This document shows positions 1 to 4,656 of a DNA stretch of 5,857 bases, piece by piece. The notes under the pieces are model-generated. The model searched no databases. It saw only the letters and a list, made by a program, of their open reading frames with translations, and had not been told where the DNA came from. The translations under genes were made by a program, and so were the position numbers. This DNA comes from Campylobacteraceae bacterium UBA1877. Its GTDB lineage: Bacteria; Campylobacterota; Campylobacteria; Campylobacterales; Campylobacteraceae. The DNA is taken from positions 1-5,857 of the forward strand of contig DDHL01000073.1 in NCBI GenBank assembly GCA_002352945.1, in the 5' to 3' direction. How positions within the stretch are numbered: the first letter of the stretch is position 1; each line of letters opens with the position of its first letter.

Positions 1-588
1 TTCGCTTATGGCCTCTTTAGCTTCATCATAATCTAAAACAAACTTTCCCTCTTTGGCTTGAGCTATCTCTTCTAGACTTTGGTCATCATACCCTTGAAGT
101 AGCGCCCAACTTTTAGCATAATTACTTATGATTTCGGCAAAGCCCTTTGCTTCAACGATACTCAAATCTTTATTTTCTAAACTTTGTTTTATGAGTTGTA
201 TGGTTTGATCTAACTCTTGAAGCTTTTTTTGTTGGAGTTTTTCTTTATTGATTGCATAGCTATTGATAATATATTCTTTTAAAACACTTGTTGCCCATTG
301 TCTAAATTTAATAGCTTTTGAAGAATTTGTTCTATATCCAACTGCTAACACAATATCTAAACTATAAAACTTTACAGGTTTATCAGAATTTGCAATGTGT
401 ATTTTTTGCACATTGCTTTTTTCATCAACCTCTTTATCCTTTAGTATATTATTAATATGTCGCGTTATAACTGTTCTGTCTTTTTCAAAAAGCTCTGCTA
501 TTTGATTTTGTTTTAACCAAATCGTTTCATTCTCAACAGTAGCTTTTAGCTCAATATTTCCATTATCATAAATCACTATATCACTCAT
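1..588 (-). CDS. RhuM-family protein, N-terminal 196 residues (C-terminus cut off by window edge)
   Basis: The frame is open from the ATG at 588 to base 1 with no stop, so the C-terminus lies outside the window. Residues 1-110 fit the RhuM (COG3943) domain: an opening like MSDIVIYDNG, TIWLKQNQIAELFEKDRTVITRHINNI (a helix-turn-helix-like stretch, about 22-48), then KFYSLDIVLAVGYRTNSSKAIKFRQWAT (73-100). Residues 114-140 are Gln/Lys-rich and probably helical. The stretch EAKGFAEIISNYAKSWALLQGYDD (146-169) and the final DYDEAKEAIS resemble the linker of RhuM proteins that continue into a Fic/Doc domain, so a C-terminal Fic domain is likely but not seen. The start overlaps the hsdM stop by 8 bp (ATGAGTGA) and has an AAGG Shine-Dalgarno 9 nt upstream (598-601), implying translational coupling. 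RhuM genes are often found inside type I restriction loci; their biochemical role is unsettled. Family call is firm; function is not. Confidence 0.88.
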   Translation of the reverse strand, partial: MSDIVIYDNGNIELKATVENETIWLKQNQIAELFEKDRTVITRHINNILKDKEVDEKSNVQKIHIANSDKPVKFYSLDIVLAVGYRTNSSKAIKFRQWATSVLKEYIINSYAINKEKLQQKKLQELDQTIQLIKQSLENKDLSIVEAKGFAEIISNYAKSWALLQGYDDQSLEEIAQAKEGKFVLDYDEAKEAISE

Positions 589-2125
589 CTATAATGACCT
601 TCGCTAAGTTCTCATTTATTCTTTGATTTAGTATTTGTTCCTCTTCCATCTGCTCTTTTAGTTCTTGTTGTAAGCTAGTAAATCTCTCTTTAAAATCAAA
701 TTCATCATCCACTTCTTCTAGTCCAACATATCGCCCAGGAGTGAGTACATAGTTTAGCTCTTTTATTTCATCCAATGAAGCAGATTTGCAGAAACCTTTT
801 ATGTCTTTATAGTTAGATTCTGAATCAAGTTCAGAATGACGGGAGGTGTGAATTTTCCAATCGTGGTAAACCTTTGCTATATAGTCTATATCTTCGGTGC
901 TAAACTCTTTGGTTCTTCTATTGATAAGATGTCCCATATTTTTAGCATCTATAAAAAGAATATCATTTGTGGTTTTTCTTCTTTTCATAAACCATAACGA
1001 AGCGGGTATTTGAGTATTTAAAAATAGTTTTGCAGGTAGATTGACTATTGCATCAACTAAGTTAGCTTCTATAAGAGCACGTCTAATCTCTCCCTCATTT
1101 GAAGTATTTGATGTAAGGCTTCCTTTTGCTAGTACAAATCCTGCTGTTCCGGTTGGGCTCAAGTGATAGAGAAAGTGTTGTATCCAAGCGTAGTTTGCAT
1201 TTCCTACTGGGGGAGTTCCATATTTCCATCTTCCATCATTTCGTAAAAGTTCGCCACTCCAATCTGAATCATTAAAAGGTGGGTTTGCGATGATAAAGTC
1301 TGCTTTTAAATCTTTGTGAGCATCATTTAAAAATGAGCCTTCTTTGTTCCATTTTACTTGAGAGCTATCTATCCCACGAATGGCAAGATTCATTTTTGCT
1401 AGTCGCCATGTGGTTTGGTTTGATTCTTGCCCGTAGATAGATATGTCATTGATTTTTCCTTGATGTTCTTTCACAAATTTTTCAGATTGTACAAACATGC
1501 CACCGCTTCCACAACAAGGGTCAAATACTCTGCCTTTATATGGTTCTAACATCTTTACAAGAAGTTCAACCACGCTCTTTGGAGTATAGAACTGTCCTCC
1601 TTGTTTACCCTCAGCAAGTGCAAACTCTCCAAGAAAATATTCAAACACATAACCAAGTATATCGGCACTTTTTGACTTTGCATCTCCAAGAGCAATATTG
1701 CCTATAAGATCAATTAGTCCACCAAGTGATTTGCTATCAAGATTATCTTTTGCATATACTTTAGGTAGTACTCCTTTTAAAGAGCTATTTTCTTTTTCTA
1801 TGGCATCCATAGCTTCATCGACGATTTTACCTATGTGCGGAAGTTTTGCATTTGAAAGAAGATGTGACCATCTAGCCTCTTGTGGTACAAAAAATACATT
1901 TTCAGCCTTATACTCATCCCTATCTTCTGGATCTGCTCCAGCGTATTCGCCCTCACCAGCTTTGAGTTTATTATAAAGCTCTTCAAAACTATCAGAAATA
2001 TACTTTAAAAACACAAGTCCTAATACGACATGTTTGTACTCCGCCGCATCGATGTTTTTTCGTAGTTTATCAGCTGCTTTCCATAGTTGTTTTTCTAGCG
2101 ATTCTTCTTGTTTGGCTTTTGCCAT
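581..2125 (-). CDS. hsdM: Type I restriction-modification DNA methyltransferase subunit HsdM
   Basis: HsdM binds S-adenosylmethionine and, with the HsdS specificity subunit, methylates adenine in the target site in the cytoplasm; with HsdR the complex also restricts foreign DNA. Residues 8-145 form the helical HsdM N-terminal domain. The N6-adenine methyltransferase core follows, with GQFYTP (177-182), the SAM-binding motif I DPCCGSGGMF (202-211) and catalytic motif IV NPPF (281-284). The closing YVLTPGRYVG (459-468) is typical of the family, and residues 473-505 look coiled-coil, as in the tail that contacts HsdS. The 514-aa length is normal. The start has GGGAG 9 nt upstream (2135-2139) and a promoter at 2158-2186. 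The oddity is residues 430-437 (HSELDSES), encoded by a palindromic repeat between YHDWK and YKDIKGFCKS. All motifs are intact, so the gene is probably functional. hsdS and hsdR are not in the window. Confidence 0.97.
   Translation of the reverse strand: MAKAKQEESLEKQLWKAADKLRKNIDAAEYKHVVLGLVFLKYISDSFEELYNKLKAGEGEYAGADPEDRDEYKAENVFFVPQEARWSHLLSNAKLPHIGKIVDEAMDAIEKENSSLKGVLPKVYAKDNLDSKSLGGLIDLIGNIALGDAKSKSADILGYVFEYFLGEFALAEGKQGGQFYTPKSVVELLVKMLEPYKGRVFDPCCGSGGMFVQSEKFVKEHQGKINDISIYGQESNQTTWRLAKMNLAIRGIDSSQVKWNKEGSFLNDAHKDLKADFIIANPPFNDSDWSGELLRNDGRWKYGTPPVGNANYAWIQHFLYHLSPTGTAGFVLAKGSLTSNTSNEGEIRRALIEANLVDAIVNLPAKLFLNTQIPASLWFMKRRKTTNDILFIDAKNMGHLINRRTKEFSTEDIDYIAKVYHDWKIHTSRHSELDSESNYKDIKGFCKSASLDEIKELNYVLTPGRYVGLEEVDDEFDFKERFTSLQQELKEQMEEEQILNQRINENLAKVIIDE
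815..841. repeat. Short palindromic repeat inserted in frame in hsdM
   Basis: Bases 817-824 (attctgaa) and 830-837 (ttcagaat) are a perfect 8-bp inverted repeat around a 5-nt loop (825-829). Read in the hsdM direction it begins CGTCATTCTGAAC and encodes HSELDSES (residues 430-437). The core resembles dispersed CGTCATTCTGAA-type repeats that I recall from diverse bacterial genomes, where the same peptide turns up in unrelated proteins. Here it sits in a linker between the methyltransferase core and the conserved C-terminal YKDI-GFCKS segment and keeps the frame. The inverted repeat is read directly; its membership of a mobile or dispersed repeat family is inferred. Confidence 0.7.
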
Positions 2126-2157
2126 TTAGTAAAACTCCCATAATACGAATTTAAATT

Positions 2158-2186
2158 ATTTTATCAAGATTAGAGTTAATTGTAAA
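2158..2186 (-). promoter_or_regulatory. Predicted sigma-70 promoter of hsdM
   Basis: On the minus strand a -35 box TTTACA (2181-2186) is followed by exactly 17 nt and a -10 box TAAAAT (2158-2163), one mismatch from consensus in each. Transcription would start near 2151, giving a leader of about 25 nt that contains the GGGAG ribosome site of hsdM. This would drive hsdM and the coupled rhuM gene independently of the toxin-antitoxin operon upstream. Confidence 0.55.
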
Positions 2187-2295
2187 CATTTTATTTAATG
2201 GTTAAAATATGCTAATGTATTACTAAAAGAAGATAGCAACATAAAAGAAGAGTTTATTTTGGGCAATAAGTTCAAAAATAAATCTAATAACACAT

Positions 2296-2329
2296 AAAAA
2301 AATAGCAAGCAAAACCTAAGCAGTTGCCT
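2296..2329 (-). terminator. Weak possible terminator of the toxin-antitoxin operon
   Basis: On the minus strand AGGCAA (2324-2329) can pair with TTGCTT (2307-2312), with one G-U pair and an 11-nt loop. Four bases later comes a run of seven T (2296-2302). The stem is only 6 bp and overlaps the antitoxin stop codon, so this is suggestive at best. No stronger hairpin is visible between the antitoxin gene and hsdM. Confidence 0.25.
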
Positions 2330-2597
2330 TTAAATGAATGCCTAATGCATGCATAATTTTCATGACAGTTTCAAATCTAGGCTTTGCTCCAGGGCTAAGT
2401 GCCTTATAAAGGCTCTCTCTTCCTAGTTTAGCCTCTTTTGCTATTTGAGACATCCCTTTTGCTTTAGCTATGTGTCCCAAAGCGCTTAGCAATTCATCTG
2501 TATTGCCATCGGCAATAACTTGAGAAATATACTCTCTAATAACTTCATCATTGTCTAAATATTGTGATATGTCAAATTGGGTTAAATTACTCTTCAT
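2316..2597 (-). CDS. HTH antitoxin of a HI1420/HigA-like toxin-antitoxin pair
   Basis: A 93-residue protein of the 'putative addiction module antidote' group (TIGR02684/COG3636, HI1420-like). It would bind and neutralise the upstream toxin and repress the operon. The N-terminal part (FDISQYLDNDEVIREYISQVIADG, 8-31) is characteristic. Residues 48-90 form the Xre/Cro-like helix-turn-helix with KGMSQIAKEAKLGRESLYKALSPGAKPRFETVMKI and GIHLKA at the end. A longer frame opens at 2633, but the ATG at 2597 is preferred: it has AAGGA 8 nt upstream (2606-2610), it gives the family's usual length, and the 12 extra residues are unlike the family and lie within the toxin gene. The gene overlaps the toxin's 3' end by 11 bp, so the two are co-transcribed and probably translationally coupled. 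Confidence 0.92.
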   Translation of the reverse strand: MKSNLTQFDISQYLDNDEVIREYISQVIADGNTDELLSALGHIAKAKGMSQIAKEAKLGRESLYKALSPGAKPRFETVMKIMHALGIHLKATA

Positions 2598-2889
2598 TTT
2601 TATATTCCTTAGCCAATTTTTTTGCTTTTTCAATATCTGCTGCTTGTGTTGACTTGTCGCCGCCTACTAGCAATATTATTATTTCACTTTCAAAAAGAGT
2701 GTAATAGATGCGATAACCAGGGCCTATAGAAAGTCGTAATTCTGAAATATTATCGCCCAAAAACTTACAATCTCCAAAATTGCCAATTTTCATTCTTTCT
2801 ACTCTTCTAAGAATAGACACTTTAGCTTTTACGTCTTTGAGCTTATGCAACCATTTGCGAAATACTTCAGTTTGCTTTATCAAATACAT
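2587..2889 (-). CDS. RelE/HigB-like toxin of the HI1419 (Gp49-like) family
   Basis: A 100-residue basic protein of the phage-derived Gp49-like/HigB group (TIGR02683/COG3657, HI1419-like), in the RelE/ParE superfamily. Such toxins are generally mRNA interferases acting at the ribosome, though this subfamily is less well characterised. Family marks are KQTEVFRKWLHKLKD (5-19), ISELRLSIGPGYRIYYT (48-64) and LLVGGDKSTQAADIEKAKKLAKEY (73-96). The length is normal and the protein looks intact. The toxin precedes the antitoxin, as in higBA loci. The start at 2889 fits the family N-terminus but lacks a good Shine-Dalgarno, and the promoter places transcription initiation at about the start codon, so the message may be leaderless. 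Action on RNA is inferred from the family; no catalytic residue is assigned. Confidence 0.93.
   Translation of the reverse strand: MYLIKQTEVFRKWLHKLKDVKAKVSILRRVERMKIGNFGDCKFLGDNISELRLSIGPGYRIYYTLFESEIIILLVGGDKSTQAADIEKAKKLAKEYKNEE
2606..2610 (-). promoter_or_regulatory. Ribosome binding site that fixes the antitoxin start
   Basis: AAGGA on the minus strand, inside the toxin coding region, 8 nt before the ATG at 2597. No comparable site precedes the alternative ATG at 2633. It is much stronger than anything in front of the toxin gene, which would favour antitoxin excess. Confidence 0.7.
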
Positions 2890-2894
2890 AAAGT

Positions 2895-2924
2895 ATTGTA
2901 TCCAATTGGATACACAATTGTCAA
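2895..2924 (-). promoter_or_regulatory. Toxin-antitoxin promoter with palindromic operator
   Basis: The minus strand shows a perfect -35 TTGACA (2919-2924), an 18-nt spacer and -10 TACAAT (2895-2900). Bases 2897-2914 form a perfect 18-bp palindrome, TGTATCCAATTGGATACA, covering most of the spacer and four bases of the -10 box. A dimeric HTH protein bound there would block RNA polymerase, so this is the expected site of autorepression by the antitoxin or the toxin-antitoxin complex. The boxes and palindrome are read directly; the binding partner is inferred from the position of the palindrome and the HTH in the operon. Confidence 0.8.
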
Positions 2925-3005
2925 AATAGTCTAAAAAATAGGCTTTTGACTAAAGCGAATTTTCTATAAAAACTCTAGCACTACTCAACTGCATACAAAA
3001 GCAAT

Positions 3006-3019
3006 CTTTACATGTAAAG
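3006..3019. repeat. TTTACATGTAAA palindrome upstream of the small secreted-protein gene
   Basis: A perfect 14-bp palindrome, CTTTACATGTAAAG, about 54 bp before the ATG at 3073. The same 12-bp core occurs twice just after that gene's stop codon. The AT-rich stretch that follows (3021-3056, with TATATAAA and TAGATA) probably contains the gene's promoter, but no -10/-35 pair stands out. It could be a regulator binding site or a dispersed repeat. Apart from this and the toxin-antitoxin promoter, nothing else is visible in the 183-bp divergent gap 2890-3072. Confidence 0.5.
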
Positions 3020-3072
3020 CATATATAAAGCTATTTTAGATACATTTATACATAATTCCAAAAGGAAATTCC

Positions 3073-3420
3073 ATGATGCAAAAAATTGTAATTATTCTAT
3101 TTTGTGTTTCAGCTCTTTTTGGCGCTTTTGGGTCAAGAGAAGTTGAGGTGCCAAGAACAGCTTATAAGACCGATCATTTTAAGTACTACATCACAGAAAC
3201 TGCCAAAAAATCAAACACCTATATCGTTTCTATAAAAAGAGTTAGCTCTAGCGCGATCACCTTTTTCAAAGCCCAGATCAACTGCTCTTCAAAAGTGTTC
3301 AAATCCCTTGGCAGCAGCTCAAAATCAGCCTCTGCCATCAATCCAAACTACTCTTCACCCTGGTTCAAACCAGTTTTAGGCTCTATCGAAAAAGACATCA
3401 TGACACAAGTTTGCAAGTAG
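3073..3420 (+). CDS. Small hypothetical exported protein with two cysteines in the mature part
   Basis: I do not recognise this 115-residue protein. It starts with a typical Sec signal peptide: MMQK, a hydrophobic stretch at 5-19 (IVIILFCVSALFGAF) and a likely cleavage site after AFG (residue 20). There is no lipobox, so it is probably periplasmic or secreted. The mature part is basic and Ser/Lys-rich, with no further membrane segment. Its only cysteines after cleavage are C71 and C114, which could form a disulfide. AAGGA lies 6 nt before the first ATG and 9 nt before the ATG of residue 2 (3076), so either may be used. It stands alone on the plus strand, divergent from the toxin-antitoxin operon and convergent with the aminotransferase gene. 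Signal peptide, ribosome site and open frame make it a real gene; its function is unknown. Confidence 0.8.
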   Translation: MMQKIVIILFCVSALFGAFGSREVEVPRTAYKTDHFKYYITETAKKSNTYIVSIKRVSSSAITFFKAQINCSSKVFKSLGSSSKSASAINPNYSSPWFKPVLGSIEKDIMTQVCK

Positions 3421-3448
3421 TTTACATGTAAAGCTTTTACATGTAAAC
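3420..3448. repeat. Large AT-rich inverted repeat between convergent genes (possible bidirectional terminator)
   Basis: Bases 3420-3432 (GTTTACATGTAAA) and 3436-3448 (TTTACATGTAAAC) are perfect 13-bp inverted copies around a 3-nt centre (GCT). Each arm contains the 12-bp palindrome TTTACATGTAAA. It begins on the last base of the secreted-protein stop codon and ends 10 bp from the stop of the convergent aminotransferase gene, filling the 38-bp gap. The position suits a bidirectional terminator, but the stem has little G+C and no T-run follows on either strand. It could equally be a tandem protein-binding site or a dispersed repeat. Confidence 0.65.
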
Positions 3449-3458
3449 ACTAGACAAA

Positions 3459-4643
3459 CTAAGCGCCTACATCAACAAATGCAGACACAAAAGCTTCGAT
3501 TTGACTCTCTCTTAAGCCTGCAATATTAACCCTTCCTCCTGGAACTACGTAAATTGCATGCTCTTTTTGGAGTTTGGCTATTTGCTCATTGCTAAGCCCT
3601 GTCATCGAAAACATTCCTTTGTGCGAGCCAATATAATCAAACCTATCAGAATTAGTCTTTTTGCGAAAAGTTTCGACAAGTTTTTTGCGCAAGTGCACAA
3701 CCCGTTTTCTCATTGCTTCAAGCTCGCTATTCCATTGAGATTTTAAAGCAGCGTCATTTAAAATCTCAGCTACAATCGCCGCCCCGTGAGCTGGAGGCAT
3801 CGAATAGGTTCCCCTAGCAAGCTCTCCCATGTGCATGCGCGTTTCTTTGGCTTTTTGGAGGGTTTTTGCAACTACAATCGCAGCGCCGATACGCTCGCGA
3901 TAGAGCCCAAAGTTTTTTGAGCACGATGTAGATACAAGTGCCTCATCAACTCTATCAACTAAAAATCGAAGTCCGGCAGCATCTTCATCCATGCCATCGC
4001 CTAAGCCTTGATATGCAATGTCAACAAATGGCAAAAATCCATTTTTTTGTGCTAGTAAAGTTATCTCTTCCCAAGTTTTCATTGAAAGATCAGCACCGCT
4101 TGGATTGTGGCAGCATCCGTGCAATAAAAGCACATCTTTTGGACCAAGCGCTGCTATGGCTTTTAGCATCGCCTCTTCATTAACTTTTTTAGTTTTTAAA
4201 TCCAAATACGGATACTCCATCACCTCAAGTCCAGCTTTTTGCATGATTGGACGATGGTTGATATAGCTTGGATTGCCAATCCACACTCTTGCATCAGGAC
4301 GCGCTAGCTTTATCAAATCAGCAAGAGTGCTCAAAGCTCCGCTAGCTCCTGGTGTTTGCAAAGTAGCAGCGCGGGTTTGTGCTTGTGTATTGCCTAAAAC
4401 CAAAGCTTGTATGGCTTTGTTAAAACTCTCATCCCCGACAAGTCCCATATAGCTTTTAGTGGTTGCATTATTAGCCAATCGAATTTCAGCACTTCTAACT
4501 GCTTGCATAATTGGAGTTTGCCCATTTTCATCTTTGTACACACCAATGCCAAGGTCAATCTTTTCAGGGCGCTCATCAGCCCTAAAAACACTCATTATCG
4601 AAAGGATAGGATCTCCCTTTGGTGTGTTTAAAAGCTCTAACAT
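3459..4643 (-). CDS. aspC: Aspartate/aromatic aminotransferase, class I-alpha (PLP-dependent)
   Basis: A cytoplasmic pyridoxal-phosphate enzyme that moves the amino group between aspartate or aromatic amino acids and 2-oxoglutarate. The 394-residue length and sequence match the E. coli AspC/TyrB subgroup. The Schiff-base lysine is K243 in SCSKNFGLYRERIG. Other expected residues, by alignment to pig/E. coli numbering, are SYMG Y65 (Tyr70), GASGAL 99-104, N180 in HGCCHNPSG (Asn194), D208 and Y211 in FVDIAYQG (Asp222, Tyr225), R251 (Arg266), R277 (Arg292, which binds the dicarboxylate side chain) and R371 in GGRVNIAG (Arg386). Retained Arg292 shows it can take aspartate/glutamate, but AspC and TyrB both keep it, so aromatic activity cannot be excluded and the symbol is tentative. 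AAGGA lies 5 nt before the ATG. It starts 13 bp after glnS and is probably co-transcribed with it. Confidence 0.94.
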   Translation of the reverse strand: MLELLNTPKGDPILSIMSVFRADERPEKIDLGIGVYKDENGQTPIMQAVRSAEIRLANNATTKSYMGLVGDESFNKAIQALVLGNTQAQTRAATLQTPGASGALSTLADLIKLARPDARVWIGNPSYINHRPIMQKAGLEVMEYPYLDLKTKKVNEEAMLKAIAALGPKDVLLLHGCCHNPSGADLSMKTWEEITLLAQKNGFLPFVDIAYQGLGDGMDEDAAGLRFLVDRVDEALVSTSCSKNFGLYRERIGAAIVVAKTLQKAKETRMHMGELARGTYSMPPAHGAAIVAEILNDAALKSQWNSELEAMRKRVVHLRKKLVETFRKKTNSDRFDYIGSHKGMFSMTGLSNEQIAKLQKEHAIYVVPGGRVNIAGLRESQIEAFVSAFVDVGA

Positions 4644-4656
4644 CTTTTTCCTTTTT

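Noticed and set aside
1698..1976. Plus-strand 92-aa open frame within hsdM
   Set aside because: It is antisense to the conserved HsdM N-terminal and central region, has no ribosome site of note and no recognisable protein features.
2316..2633. Longer 105-aa reading of the antitoxin
   Set aside because: The additional 12 residues overlap the toxin deeply, do not match the family and lack a ribosome site, whereas the ATG at 2597 has AAGGA 8 nt upstream.
2897..2914. Palindrome in the toxin-antitoxin promoter considered as a terminator hairpin
   Set aside because: It has no loop and no T-run and lies between the -35 and -10 boxes, which suits an operator and not a terminator.
3006..3448. Insertion sequence or integron cassette around the secreted gene
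   Set aside because: The flanking palindromes are too short and symmetric to act as terminal inverted repeats on present evidence, no target-site duplication is visible, and no transposase or integrase gene is present.
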